Source: Phenylobacterium sp. | GTDB taxonomy: Bacteria; Pseudomonadota; Alphaproteobacteria; Caulobacterales; Caulobacteraceae | Length of the DNA: 64,000 bases | Direction of reading: 5' to 3' | Assembly: GCA_020401865.1 (NCBI GenBank) | Contig: JADCAS010000011.1 | Location: 1-64,000 of the forward strand | Part shown: positions 26,107 to 34,853 of the stretch, piece after piece | How the letters are laid out: every line of letters begins with the position of its first letter | Position numbering within the stretch: the first letter of the stretch is position 1 | Program-made: the position numbers and the translations under genes | The notes under the pieces: generated by a model | Told to the model about the DNA's origin: nothing | What the model saw: the letters and a program-made list of their open reading frames with translations, nothing else | Databases searched by the model: none

Positions 26107-27039
26107 TTGGACAGGACCGTGGAGGTGTGGAGCGGCGGCGTCAACACCTGGGAATGCGACGAGATGGGCCATCTGAACGTCCGCTTCTGGGTGGCCAAGG
26201 CAATCGAATCCCTGGCGGGCCTGACGCGCCTGATGGGCATGCCCGACGCCTTCGCCCGCAGCGGCGGCGCCACCCTCGTCATCCGCGACCTGCACATGCG
26301 GTTCCTGCGGGAGGCCCGGGCGGGCGCCTGCCTCTGGGCCTCGGGCGGCGTGGTCGCCCTAGGGGAGACCGACGCCGACCTGCTGTTGGTTTTGCGCCAC
26401 GCGGATGGAACGCCGGCGGCCACCTTCCGGCTCCGGGCCGAGCACGCCACGGCGTCCGACTTGCGCCCCTTCCCCTGGCCGCAGCGCATCCGCACCGCCT
26501 GTGCAGCCCTGATGACAGAGGTCCCGGACTTCGCCGCCCCGCGCAGCATCAACCTGTCGCCGGTCACCGAGAGCCGGGCGAACCTGGCCTTCGCCGAGCG
26601 GACGGGCATGACCCGGATCGGCCTCGGGACCGTCCGCGCCGATGAGCTAGACGTCTTCGGACGGATGCGCCCGGAGATGTTCATTGGCCGGGTGTCCGAC
26701 GGGGTGGCGCGCCTGTTCGGGCCGACCCGTCCGGGGCCGGACGCCGCGCCGGGCGATCCGCCCCAGCGCATCGGCGGCGCGGTCCTGGAGTACCGGGTCG
26801 TCCACCATGGCTGGCCGCTCGCCGGCGAGCACGTGGAGGTCCGCTCCGGCTTCGCCGACTGCAACGCCCGGACCCGCCGGGTCTTTCACTGGATGGTCGA
26901 CCCGGTCTCCGGAAAGCCCTGGGCCAGCGCCGAGGCCGTGGTCATCAGCTTCGACCTCGACGCCCGAAAGGTGGTCGATATCTCGGAAGCGGCGCAGGCG
27001 GAGTTCCGCAGCCGCGCCATCCCCGGACTGGGTCTCTAG
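26107..27039 (+). CDS. Acyl-CoA thioesterase-like protein, double hotdog
   Basis: A 310-residue protein with two hotdog folds. The N-terminal one has NTWECDEMGHLNVRFWVAKA, the 4HBT-type D-x-x-x-H-x-N active-site pattern. The C-terminal one is related but has VRADELDVFGRMRPEMFIGR in place of the catalytic motif. It probably hydrolyses acyl-CoA thioesters. The TTG at 26107 is the likely start, with GAAGGGA 8 bases upstream; a GTG at 26119 or later is possible. The stop overlaps that of the convergent alpha/beta hydrolase. Confidence 0.75.
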   Translation: MDRTVEVWSGGVNTWECDEMGHLNVRFWVAKAIESLAGLTRLMGMPDAFARSGGATLVIRDLHMRFLREARAGACLWASGGVVALGETDADLLLVLRHADGTPAATFRLRAEHATASDLRPFPWPQRIRTACAALMTEVPDFAAPRSINLSPVTESRANLAFAERTGMTRIGLGTVRADELDVFGRMRPEMFIGRVSDGVARLFGPTRPGPDAAPGDPPQRIGGAVLEYRVVHHGWPLAGEHVEVRSGFADCNARTRRVFHWMVDPVSGKPWASAEAVVISFDLDARKVVDISEAAQAEFRSRAIPGLGL

Positions 27040-27929
27040 CCGACCAGGTCGAGGAGGGTCGACCGGACCAGGTCCGGCCGCTCCATGGGCAGGAAGTGGG
27101 TGGTCCCGGGGATGACCTCCAGCCGGATCCGGCCAGAAGCGGTGAGGGCCGCCTCGTGGCCGTCCGATCTGCAGGTAGAGCCGGTCTCGGCCTTCAGGAT
27201 GCGGATGGGAACGTCCGCAGCGTCGAAGGACGGCCAGGGGTCATGGCCGTGGCTGGCGAAGTTCGAGGCCTCCCATGCCGGCGGGCAGTTCAGCTCCACC
27301 TCGCCAGACGGCGTGTCGTGGAAGCCGTCCTTCACGTAGTCGGCCAGCATGTCGGGGGTCCAGGCGCGGAAGGCGCCCTTGCCGGAATAGGAAGCGATCA
27401 CCGCCGCCTTGCTGGGGAAGACCACGCGCCGGCGCAGGGCGCCCTGCAGCAGGGGATTGTCGGTGTTGAGCGGTCGGTTCCCGTTCTGGGCGGCGAAGCC
27501 GGGCGGCATGACCACGGGATCGAACAGGGCGATGCCCCGGACCCGGCCGGGGCTCTCGGCCGCGGCCATCAGGCTGACCGTCCCGCCCATGGAGTGCCCG
27601 CCCAGCACGGCGTCGCGGATCTCGAGGACCTCCAGCACGGCCCTCAGGTCGGGAACCAGGTCGTACCAGTTGCGGGCCGGGTCCTCGAGGCGCGGCGGCA
27701 AGCCGGACAGGCCATGCCCGCGCTGGTCGACGGCGACGATCCTCAGCCGGTCGGTCAAGGGCCCGAGAATCGAGCGATAGGTCAGGGCGTTGAAGCCGTT
27801 CGCATGGGAGAAGACGATGTCCACCGGGCGGTCCTGGGGGCCCATCTCGATGGCGGTTCCGTAGCCTCCGACGGACGGAAGGTCGAAGCGCAGGCGGCGG
27901 AACGCGAATCCCGGAACGGTGCTGGTCAT
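27036..27929 (-). CDS. Alpha/beta hydrolase
   Basis: A 297-residue alpha/beta-hydrolase with nucleophile elbow GGHSMGGTV, oxyanion segment FSHANGFNA and catalytic His in PGTTHFLPMERP. DQRGHGLSG is the usual strand-4 signature. The substrate is unknown; such enzymes hydrolyse esters, lactones or similar. The start is the ATG at 27927-27929 after AAGGGGAGG. The end overlaps the convergent thioesterase by the stop codon. It is divergent from mnmC. Confidence 0.87.
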   Translation of the reverse strand: MTSTVPGFAFRRLRFDLPSVGGYGTAIEMGPQDRPVDIVFSHANGFNALTYRSILGPLTDRLRIVAVDQRGHGLSGLPPRLEDPARNWYDLVPDLRAVLEVLEIRDAVLGGHSMGGTVSLMAAAESPGRVRGIALFDPVVMPPGFAAQNGNRPLNTDNPLLQGALRRRVVFPSKAAVIASYSGKGAFRAWTPDMLADYVKDGFHDTPSGEVELNCPPAWEASNFASHGHDPWPSFDAADVPIRILKAETGSTCRSDGHEAALTASGRIRLEVIPGTTHFLPMERPDLVRSTLLDLVG

Positions 27930-28033
27930 GGACGAACGGCCTCCCCTTGAGGCTGTTCTAGCGCCTCGGGATCGCCGACGCACCCACAAGGATGCCCCTT
28001 GCGGCCGGACGCGCGCCGGGACTAGGTCGGCGC

Positions 28034-29806
28034 ATGAGCCAGGGCGATGCGCCGATCGAATGGACCGAGGATGGACGCCCGCGCTCGTCCCTCTACGGCG
28101 ACGCCTACTTCGGAGCCGACGATGGTCTCTCGGAGTCGCGGGCCGTGTTCCTCGAGGGATGCGACCTGCCGGCGGCCTGGGCGGGACGCCGGAGCTTCAC
28201 CGTCGCCGAGCTGGGCTTTGGGACGGGGCTCAACATCCTGGCCCTCCTGGACCTCTGGCGCAGGGAGGGTCCCCAAGGCGGGCGCCTGCACCTCTTCAGC
28301 GTCGAGGCCCACCTGATGCCGCGCGAGGACGCCGAGCGCGCCCTCGCCGCCTGGCCGGAACTGGCGCCCCTGGCGGCGCTCCTCCTTGCCCAATGGCCCG
28401 GAAAGCGCCGGGGCTTCCACCGGATCGACCTGCCGGAGTCCCGCGTCAGCCTGGACCTCGCCCTCATGGAGGTGGGGGAGGCCCTCGCCCAGTGGGAAGG
28501 TCGGGCGGACGCCTGGTTCCTCGACGGCTTCGCTCCCGCCCTCAATCCCGACATGTGGCGGGACGAGGTCCTCCAGGCGGTCGCCGCACGGTCCGCCCCG
28601 GGGGCCCGAGCCGCCACCTTCACCGTCGCCGGACAGGTCCGCCGCGGGCTGGCGGCGGCGGGGTTCGAGGTCCGTCGCGCGCCCGGTCATGGGCGCAAGC
28701 GCGAACGTCTGGAAGCCGTTCTTCCCGGACAGGGGCGAGACCCCGGGCCGGCCGGACCTGTCGCGGTAATCGGCGCCGGGATTGCCGGGGCGGCGGTCCG
28801 TCGGGCCCTTCTGGCCCTGGGCGTGGAGGCCGTCCCGTTCGAGGCCGAGGCCCCCGGAGCGGGCGCCTCCGGGAACCCCGCAGGCCTTGTGACCCCGCGC
28901 CTCGACGCCGGCCTGGGGCCCGTCGCCCGGCTGGCGGCCCAGGCCTACGTGCGCGCCCTCGACATCTACGCGGGGCTCCCCGGGGCGGTAGTCTCCCGGG
29001 GGGTCCTGCAGCTGGCGGCGACCGACCGGGACGCCGGGCGGTTCGCCCGGATCGCCGCCTCGGACCTCTTCCCGGAAGGGACCCTCAGGCTCCTCGATCC
29101 GGCGGCAGCCTCGGCGCGGCTCGGAGAGGTCACGGACCGGGCCGGCCTCGACCAGCCCGGTGCGCTCAGCCTCGACCCCCGCAGGGTCCTCCAGGCCTGG
29201 TGCAGGGCGCCTTCCGCCGCACGGATTCAGAGCCTGGAGCCGACCGATGGCGGTTGGCGATTGTCGGGCCCCTCAGAGCCGCAGATTTTCCGAACCGTGA
29301 TCCTCGCGACCGGCGCAGACCTTCGGCACCTTTGGCCGGCGGCGCCGATCCTGCCCGTACGCGGCCAGGTCAGCTGGGTCGCCGCGCCGGACCCTGAGAC
29401 GCCTCGCGCCGCCGGCTGGGGCGGCTACCTGGCGCCCATGGCTGGAGGCTTCCTGGTCGGCGCTACGTTCCGGCGGGGAGAGGTCTCCACCGACCTCACC
29501 GACGAGGACCACCGGGCCAACCTCGACAGCCTCGCCAAGGCGCGGCCGGCCCTCGCGGCGAGCCTGGCCGGGGCGGCGCTGGGCGGCCGGGCCCGGGTCC
29601 GGGCCACCACCCGGGACCACCTGCCCCTGGCCGGGGCGGTCCCGGGCGCGCCGGGCCTGCTGGTCCTGGGCGGACTTGGATCCCGGGGCCTGACCTGGGC
29701 GCCGCTGCTGGGCGAGCATGTCGCGGCCCGTGCCACCGGCGGGCCCTCGCCCCTTCCCGGAGACCTCGCGGCCTTGGTGGACCCGGCGCGCCGCTCGGCG
29801 ACCTGA
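28034..29806 (+). CDS. mnmC: Bifunctional tRNA wobble-uridine methyltransferase/oxidoreductase
   Basis: A 590-residue two-domain enzyme. Residues about 1-235 form the MnmD methyltransferase (AELGFGTGLNILALLDLWRR; WFLDGFAPALNPDMW). Residues from about 245 form the FAD-dependent oxidase MnmC1 (VAVIGAGIAGAAVRRALLAL; ASGNPAGLVTPRLD; LGGLGSRGLTWAPLLGE near the end). It completes mnm5s2U34 in tRNAs for Lys, Glu and Gln by removing the carboxymethyl group and then methylating. The ATG at 28034 is the start. SelU and SelD, which exchange the sulfur of the same base for selenium, lie 3-5 kb downstream. Confidence 0.92.
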   Translation: MSQGDAPIEWTEDGRPRSSLYGDAYFGADDGLSESRAVFLEGCDLPAAWAGRRSFTVAELGFGTGLNILALLDLWRREGPQGGRLHLFSVEAHLMPREDAERALAAWPELAPLAALLLAQWPGKRRGFHRIDLPESRVSLDLALMEVGEALAQWEGRADAWFLDGFAPALNPDMWRDEVLQAVAARSAPGARAATFTVAGQVRRGLAAAGFEVRRAPGHGRKRERLEAVLPGQGRDPGPAGPVAVIGAGIAGAAVRRALLALGVEAVPFEAEAPGAGASGNPAGLVTPRLDAGLGPVARLAAQAYVRALDIYAGLPGAVVSRGVLQLAATDRDAGRFARIAASDLFPEGTLRLLDPAAASARLGEVTDRAGLDQPGALSLDPRRVLQAWCRAPSAARIQSLEPTDGGWRLSGPSEPQIFRTVILATGADLRHLWPAAPILPVRGQVSWVAAPDPETPRAAGWGGYLAPMAGGFLVGATFRRGEVSTDLTDEDHRANLDSLAKARPALAASLAGAALGGRARVRATTRDHLPLAGAVPGAPGLLVLGGLGSRGLTWAPLLGEHVAARATGGPSPLPGDLAALVDPARRSAT

Positions 29807-29877
29807 AGGTCCGGATGGTCATCTTCCCGCCGCGGTTCCCGTGTCCTATGGTCCCCCTGTTTCCGAGGAGACCTGAG

Positions 29878-30288
29878 ATGTTTCGATCTCTCGCACTGGT
29901 CACTGCGGCCACCCTGGGTCTGTCTGCGGCTGCGTTGGCCCAGACCGAACCCAAGCCCCAGCCCGACAAGACGGACGGCAAGGCCGCCCAGAAGAGCTGC
30001 TTCTTCAACCGTGATATCCGCGGTTTCGCCGCCCCTGACGACAAGACCCTCTATCTTCGGGTCCGGGCGAAGGACGTCTACAGGCTCGACATGAAGGGGC
30101 GTTGTCCCGAGCTCGACTGGGAACACAAGATCGCCCTCGACAGCCGGGGCTCGTCCGCGATCTGCGGTGCGATCGACGTCACGGTCCTGGTGAAGACTCC
30201 CATCGGCGTGTCCCGATGCTCGGTGGAGACGCTGACGCGTCTCACTCCCGAGGAGGTCGCCGCCCTGCCCAAGAAGTCGCGGCCCTGA
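29878..30288 (+). CDS. Small secreted protein, DUF6491-like
   Basis: A 136-residue exported protein with a signal peptide (SLALVTAATLGLSAAALAQ). The mature part has CFFNRDIRGFAAPDDKTLYL, then YRLDMKGRCPELDW and a Cys-containing tail (AICGAI; VSRCSV), giving four cysteines that may form disulfides. The pattern resembles the DUF6491 family, common in Caulobacterales and of unknown function. Start at 29878 follows CGAGGAGACC; an upstream ATG at 29815 lies before this ribosome site. No obvious operon partner. Confidence 0.72.
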   Translation: MFRSLALVTAATLGLSAAALAQTEPKPQPDKTDGKAAQKSCFFNRDIRGFAAPDDKTLYLRVRAKDVYRLDMKGRCPELDWEHKIALDSRGSSAICGAIDVTVLVKTPIGVSRCSVETLTRLTPEEVAALPKKSRP

Positions 30289-30383
30289 CCCGGACTTCCC
30301 GCCGATAGCTCCCGTGCTTTCGCCCGGGGCGGAACACGAATACGCTGGGGCGATAGCGTCCTATCTCATCCCGGAGTGCTCGC

Positions 30384-31157
30384 GTGTCCCTGACCCGGCG
30401 GACCCTGGCCGGCCTGATCGCCCTGGCGCCGGCCCGGGCCTGGGCGTCCGAAGGCCCCCTTGTCGCGGCGGCGTCGGACCTGACAGGGGCGCTCCCCGTC
30501 ATCGCGGAGCGGTTCCGGCGCGCCGGCGGCGGCCCGGTCCGGCTGACCTTCGGGTCCTCCGGCGCCCTGACCCGTCAGATCGAGGCCGGGGCGCCCTTCG
30601 AGGTCTTCCTCAGCGCCGAGGCCAGTCTGGCGCGCCGCCTGGTGGCGTCAGGCCGCGCCGAGGGTCCTGGCCGGGTCTATGGGCAGGGCCGGCTGGTGCT
30701 CTTCGCCCGGAAGGGGTCAAGGGTGCGCCCCGCCGGCGGGTCCGCAGAGCTGGTCCGGGCGCTGAAAGACGGCCGGATCCGGAGGATGGCCATCGCCAAC
30801 CCGGACCATGCGCCCTACGGCCGAGCCGCCCGGGAAGCCCTGACGGCCCTCGGGGTCTGGACCCTGGCGGAGCCGCGCCTCGTCCTGGGGGACTCCGCCG
30901 CCCAGGCCGCGCGCTTCGCCCTCACCGGCGGCGCCGACGCCGGCCTTCTGCCCCTGTCCCTCGCCCTGGGGCCGGAGCTGGCGCGGGCCGGCGCCTACGG
31001 CCGGATCGATCCGACCCTTCACGCCCCCCTGGTCCAGACCGCTGTCGTGCTGCGCGGCGCCAGCCGGGAAGGTCGGGCCTTCTTCGACTTCCTGGCCTCA
31101 CCCCCGGCCCGGGCCGTCCTGAGGGACTTCGGCCTGGCCCCTGAGGGAGACGTCTGA
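30384..31157 (+). CDS. modA: Molybdate ABC transporter substrate-binding protein
   Basis: A 257-residue periplasmic molybdate-binding protein. After a short twin-arginine-like signal (TRRTLAGLIALAPARAWA) come the ModA ligand blocks VAAASDLTGALP, FGSSGALTRQIEAGAPFEVF and LSAEASLARRL. Start is the GTG at 30384, with CCGGAG upstream. It is first in modA-modB-modC, 3 bases before modB. Molybdate would feed the molybdopterin enzyme at 24464. I do not see a convincing ModE operator. Confidence 0.9.
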   Translation: MSLTRRTLAGLIALAPARAWASEGPLVAAASDLTGALPVIAERFRRAGGGPVRLTFGSSGALTRQIEAGAPFEVFLSAEASLARRLVASGRAEGPGRVYGQGRLVLFARKGSRVRPAGGSAELVRALKDGRIRRMAIANPDHAPYGRAAREALTALGVWTLAEPRLVLGDSAAQAARFALTGGADAGLLPLSLALGPELARAGAYGRIDPTLHAPLVQTAVVLRGASREGRAFFDFLASPPARAVLRDFGLAPEGDV

Positions 31158-31160
31158 CCC

Positions 31161-31829
31161 TTGGACGCCGTCGCCTTCGCCCTGTCCTTCAAGCTGAGCC
31201 TGTGGACCGCCTGCCTGCTGGCGCCCATCGGCGTCCTGGTGGCCCGTACCCTGGCCTACCAGGTGCGCCGCGGCCGGGCGGTGCTGGAGGGGATTATCGC
31301 CCTGCCCCTGGTCCTGCCACCCACGGTCCTCGGCTTCTACCTGCTGGCCGCCCTCGGCGACGCCTCGCCACTTGGCGCGGCCTGGACCGCCCTCTTCGGC
31401 CAGGGGCTGGTCTTCAGCTTCGAGGGTCTGGTGGCCGCCTCCCTGATCGCCAACCTGCCCTTTGCGGTCCAGCCCGCCCTGCGGGCCTTCGAGGCCATCC
31501 GGCCCGAGCTCAGAGAGGCCGCCTGGGTCAGCGGACTGGGTCCATGGCGGACCTTCTGGACCGTCGAGGCGCCCTTGGCCTGGCCCGGGGTCCTGACCGG
31601 ATTCATCCTCACCTTCGCCCACACAATGGGCGAGTTCGGCGTCGTCCTGATGATCGGCGGCTCCATTCCGGGCGAGACCCGGACGGCGGCCCTGGCCATC
31701 TACGACAAGGTCCAGGCCTTTGACGACGCAGGAGCCGGGGTCCTGGCGGCGGCCCTGGTCGCCGTCTCCGTGGTGGCCATTATCGCCGTCCAGGCCCTGG
31801 GCTCGCGGCTGGCGCGCCATGACCGCTGA
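31161..31829 (+). CDS. modB: Molybdate ABC transporter permease
   Basis: A 222-residue inner-membrane permease with about five or six helices. LPLVLPPTVLGFYLL and the EAA loop ELREAAWVSGLGPWRTFWTV are characteristic, as is GVLTGFILTFAHTMGEFGVV, the ModB/CysT motif. It probably starts at TTG 31161, 3 bases after the modA stop, and overlaps the start of modC by 11 bases. It imports molybdate with ModA and ModC. Confidence 0.9.
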   Translation: MDAVAFALSFKLSLWTACLLAPIGVLVARTLAYQVRRGRAVLEGIIALPLVLPPTVLGFYLLAALGDASPLGAAWTALFGQGLVFSFEGLVAASLIANLPFAVQPALRAFEAIRPELREAAWVSGLGPWRTFWTVEAPLAWPGVLTGFILTFAHTMGEFGVVLMIGGSIPGETRTAALAIYDKVQAFDDAGAGVLAAALVAVSVVAIIAVQALGSRLARHDR

Positions 31830-32532
31830 ACCTGCCCTCAGCCTGTCCTTCCGCCGCGGCGGTCCGGCGCAGGTCGCCGCCGATCTCGACCTTGCGCCCG
31901 GCGAGATCCTCGCCCTGACCGGACCGTCGGGCGCCGGCAAGACCACCCTCCTGCGCGTGGTCGCCGGCCTGATCCGGCCGGGAGAGGGGCGCATCGCCTG
32001 CGGCGGCGAGATCTGGCTTGACACCGCCGCCGGGATCTTCATCCCGCCCTTCCGCCGGCGCACAGGCCTGGTCTTCCAGGCCTACGCCCTGCTGCCGCAC
32101 ATGACCGCCCTGCAGAACATCCTGATGGCCATGGGCGACCTGCCCCGGGAGCAGGGGCGGGAGGAGGCCCACAGGCTGATGGCGGCCCTGGACCTATCGG
32201 GCCTCGAGAACCGCAAGCCCGCCAACCTCTCGGGCGGTCAGCAGCAGAGGGTGGCCATGGCCCGGGCCCTGGCGCGGCGGCCCTCGGTTCTGCTCCTGGA
32301 CGAACCCCTGTCTGCCGTAGACCGCCGCACCCGGCGCAGGGTCCGCGACCAGCTGGCCGCCCTGCGTGAGGCGGGAGGACCGCCCATCCTGCTCGTCACC
32401 CACGACCTCGAAGAGGCCGCTGGCCTCGCCGACCGGCTGGCGGTGATGGAGGCCGGCCGGATCCTGCGCTGTGGACCGCCCGCGGAGGTGCTGGCCGATC
32501 CGCAGGTCGCCGGGGTCCTCGACCTCGGCTGA
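31819..32532 (+). CDS. modC: Molybdate ABC transporter ATP-binding protein, short form
   Basis: A 237-residue ABC ATPase: Walker A GPSGAGKTT, Q-loop LVFQAYALLPHMT, signature [16 protein letters not shown], Walker B VLLLDEP and switch His VTHDLEEAAGL. Typical ModC proteins are around 350 residues with a C-terminal molybdate-sensing TOBE domain; this one ends just after the ATPase fold at a clean stop, so TOBE is absent. The ATG at 31819 overlaps the end of modB. The open frame upstream is antecedent noise. Convergent with selD, 4 bases apart. Confidence 0.88.
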   Translation: MTAEPALSLSFRRGGPAQVAADLDLAPGEILALTGPSGAGKTTLLRVVAGLIRPGEGRIACGGEIWLDTAAGIFIPPFRRRTGLVFQAYALLPHMTALQNILMAMGDLPREQGREEAHRLMAALDLSGLENRKPANLSGGQQQRVAMARALARRPSVLLLDEPLSAVDRRTRRRVRDQLAALREAGGPPILLVTHDLEEAAGLADRLAVMEAGRILRCGPPAEVLADPQVAGVLDLG

Positions 32533-32536
32533 GACC

Positions 32537-33607
32537 TCAGACGCCGGGCGCCAGCCGGATCTGCGCCGGCCCCTCGACAAAACAGCCCACACGGGCGGCG
32601 TCAAAGCCTGCCGCGAGGAGATGCGCCAGGACCGCGCCGGCCGCCTCGGGCGCAGCGGCGACCAGAAGGCCGCCGCTGGTCTGAGGGTCGCTGAGGAGGT
32701 CCCGCCGCCAGGGTTCAAGGGCCTCCGCCCCATGTACCTCGGCGCCGTAGCTGTCCCAGTTGCGCACGCTGGCGCCGGTCCGCACGCCCTCCCTGGCCAG
32801 GGCCTCCGCGCCGGGCAGGAGCCGCGGGGCGAGGGGATCGATCTCCAGGGTCAGACCGGCCCCCCGGGCCATCTCCAGCCCATGCCCCAGGAGTCCGAAG
32901 CCGGTGACGTCGGTCATGGCGTGGACTCCCTCAAGGGCCGCCAGGTCCGGTCCCGGCGCATTGAGCCGGGTGGCCGAACCGACCAGGGCGGCATAGCCCG
33001 CCGAGTCCAACCGCCCCTGCTTGAAGGCCGCCGACAGGACCCCGACCCCGAGGGCCTTGCCCAGGATCAGCTCGTCCCCCGCCCGGGCGGCGCGGTTGGT
33101 CATCACCCGGTCGGGATGGACGAGGCCCAGGGCCACCAGGCCGTAGATGGGTTCAAGGCTGTCGATGGAATGGCCGCCAGCGATGGGAACGCCCGCCTCG
33201 GCGCAGATCTCCGATCCCCCCGCCAGGATGCCGCGAATGGTCTCCACCGGCAGGACATTGATGGGCATCCCTACCACCGCCAGGGCCAGGATGGGCCTGC
33301 CCCCCATGGCGTAGACGTCCGACAGGGCGTTGGCGGCGGCGATGCGACCGAAATCCCGGGGGTCGTCCACCATGGGCATGAAGAAGTCGGTCGTGGCGAT
33401 CAGGGCCTGTTCGTCATTCAGCCGCCAGACGGCCGCGTCGTCCGAGGTCTCGGTGCCGACCATCAGGCTGGCGAAGGGGGCGGCCTGGGGGGCGCCCGCC
33501 AGGATCTGCTGCAGGACGCCCGGCGCGATCTTGCAACCGCAGCCGCCGCCGTGGGCCAGGCTGGTCAGCCGCACCGGGCCCTCCGCCGCTCCGCCGGATT
33601 CCGCCAT
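32537..33607 (-). CDS. selD: Selenide, water dikinase (selenophosphate synthetase)
   Basis: A 356-residue enzyme that makes selenophosphate from selenide and ATP. The glycine-rich N-terminus [20 protein letters not shown] contains the catalytic Cys (selenocysteine in some species, Cys here) and Lys. [30 protein letters not shown] and [13 protein letters not shown] are PurM-like metal and ATP motifs. The ATG at 33605-33607 follows AGGAGGGACGGGG. Although the frame stays open far upstream, that part is antisense to selU. The divergent selU gene consumes the product. Confidence 0.93.
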   Translation of the reverse strand: MAESGGAAEGPVRLTSLAHGGGCGCKIAPGVLQQILAGAPQAAPFASLMVGTETSDDAAVWRLNDEQALIATTDFFMPMVDDPRDFGRIAAANALSDVYAMGGRPILALAVVGMPINVLPVETIRGILAGGSEICAEAGVPIAGGHSIDSLEPIYGLVALGLVHPDRVMTNRAARAGDELILGKALGVGVLSAAFKQGRLDSAGYAALVGSATRLNAPGPDLAALEGVHAMTDVTGFGLLGHGLEMARGAGLTLEIDPLAPRLLPGAEALAREGVRTGASVRNWDSYGAEVHGAEALEPWRRDLLSDPQTSGGLLVAAAPEAAGAVLAHLLAAGFDAARVGCFVEGPAQIRLAPGV

Positions 33608-33622
33608 GCCCCGTCCCTCCTG

Positions 33623-33651
33623 TTCAGACCGCCGTGTCGCGGGTGTATACC
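33623..33651 (+). promoter_or_regulatory. Probable promoter of the selU transcript
   Basis: TTCAGA (33623-33628), a 17-base spacer and TATACC (33646-33651) form a plausible sigma-70 promoter reading toward selU. The expected transcript start falls at about 33658-33660, on or next to the ATG of the short frame at 33660. Confidence 0.4.
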
Positions 33652-33659
33652 AGCGGCCC

Positions 33660-33710
33660 ATGACCAGCGCCCCCGATTTCCCGTTGCGCCAGGCGGACCC
33701 GGTCGCATGA
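33660..33710 (+). CDS. Possible 16-codon leader peptide coupled to selU
   Basis: ATG at 33660 opens a 16-residue frame ([16 protein letters not shown]) whose TGA overlaps the selU start as ATGA at 33707-33710. There is no ribosome site before it, but the predicted transcript start is at the ATG itself, which would suit leaderless translation. It may be chance; the exact coupling overlap is the only positive sign besides position. Confidence 0.3.
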   Translation: MTSAPDFPLRQADPVA

Positions 33711-34768
33711 GCGGCCCCGAGACCGTCGCCTCCGCCGACGCCGCGACCCGGGCGCGCTTCGACATGGTCATCGACGTGCGCAGCCCGGGCGAGTTCGCCG
33801 AGGACCATGTTCCCGGCGCGGTCAACCTGCCGGTCCTCGACAATGCCGAGCGCGCCGAGGTCGGGACCCTCTACGTCCAGAAGTCGCGCTTTCTGGCCCG
33901 CAAGGTCGGCGGCGCCTATGTGGCCCGAAACATCGCCGGACACCTGCTGGGCGCCCTGGCGGATCAGCCTGGCGGCTTCCGGCCCCTGGTCTACTGCTGG
34001 CGGGGCGGCATGCGGTCCGGCGCCATGGCACACATCCTGTCGCAGGTGGGCTGGCGCGTGGGCGTGCTGGCGGGCGGCTATCGCACCTATCGCCGGGAGG
34101 TGACCGCCCGGCTCTACGATTCGCCCCCCGGCTTCCGCGCCCTGGTGCTCGACGGGCCCACGGGCTCGGGCAAGACCGAGGTGCTGAGGCGCCTGCCGGC
34201 CCTGGGCGTCCAGGTGCTGGACCTGGAAGGCCTTGCTGAACACCGCGGGTCGCTCCTCGGCGCCCTGCCGGGCCAGTCCCAGCCCGCGCAGAAGATGTTC
34301 GAGAGCCGGCTGCTCGCCGCCCTGGAGGCCCTCGATCTCTCTCGGCCCGTGGTGATCGAGGCGGAATCCAGCAAGGTCGGCGAGCGCATGGTGCCCCCTG
34401 CCGTCTGGACGGCCATGTCGGAGGCCCCGGCCTTCCGCCTGTCCGCCCCGCCCGAGGCCCGCGCCGCCTACCTGGCAGGGGTCTATGCCGAGACCGCCGG
34501 GGACGTAGAGGTCCTGATGGCCCTCCTCTCGCGCCTTCCCAGCAAGCCGGGCACCCGGCGCCTGGCCGAATGGCGGTCCCTCCTGGAGGCCGGCGACCTG
34601 GAGCCCGTAGCCCTCGGCCTCGTCGAGACCCACTACGACCCCGCCTACAGGCGGTCCTCGCGCCAGCACGAGCGCCCGGAGCTTGGCCGCATCGATCTCA
34701 CCGCCGTCAGCGGTCCGGACCTCGACCGCGCCGCCGAGGCGGTGGTGGCCCTCGCCCGGAAATCCTGA
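33707..34768 (+). CDS. selU: tRNA 2-selenouridine synthase
   Basis: A 353-residue SelU/MnmH. The N-terminal rhodanese domain has [20 protein letters not shown] and the active-site Cys in [14 protein letters not shown]-loop domain follows ([16 protein letters not shown]), with the [14 protein letters not shown] family block. It replaces sulfur by selenium at s2U34 of tRNAs using selenophosphate. The start at 33707 gives the usual N-terminus. It is divergent from selD, which supplies its substrate; mnmC, acting on the same nucleotide, lies upstream at 28034. No selA, selB or selC is in the window. Confidence 0.92.
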   Translation: MSGPETVASADAATRARFDMVIDVRSPGEFAEDHVPGAVNLPVLDNAERAEVGTLYVQKSRFLARKVGGAYVARNIAGHLLGALADQPGGFRPLVYCWRGGMRSGAMAHILSQVGWRVGVLAGGYRTYRREVTARLYDSPPGFRALVLDGPTGSGKTEVLRRLPALGVQVLDLEGLAEHRGSLLGALPGQSQPAQKMFESRLLAALEALDLSRPVVIEAESSKVGERMVPPAVWTAMSEAPAFRLSAPPEARAAYLAGVYAETAGDVEVLMALLSRLPSKPGTRRLAEWRSLLEAGDLEPVALGLVETHYDPAYRRSSRQHERPELGRIDLTAVSGPDLDRAAEAVVALARKS

Positions 34769-34853
34769 GCGCCGGCTTTTCAATCCGCCGGATTTCGGGG
34801 AATACTGTCTTCGCCCAGGCGCCGTTGAAGGCGGACGGGCTGGAGGACACGCC

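Noticed and set aside
33500..33607. Selenocysteine codon in selD.
   Set aside because: The catalytic position in GGGCGCK is encoded by an ordinary Cys codon and no in-frame TGA is present.
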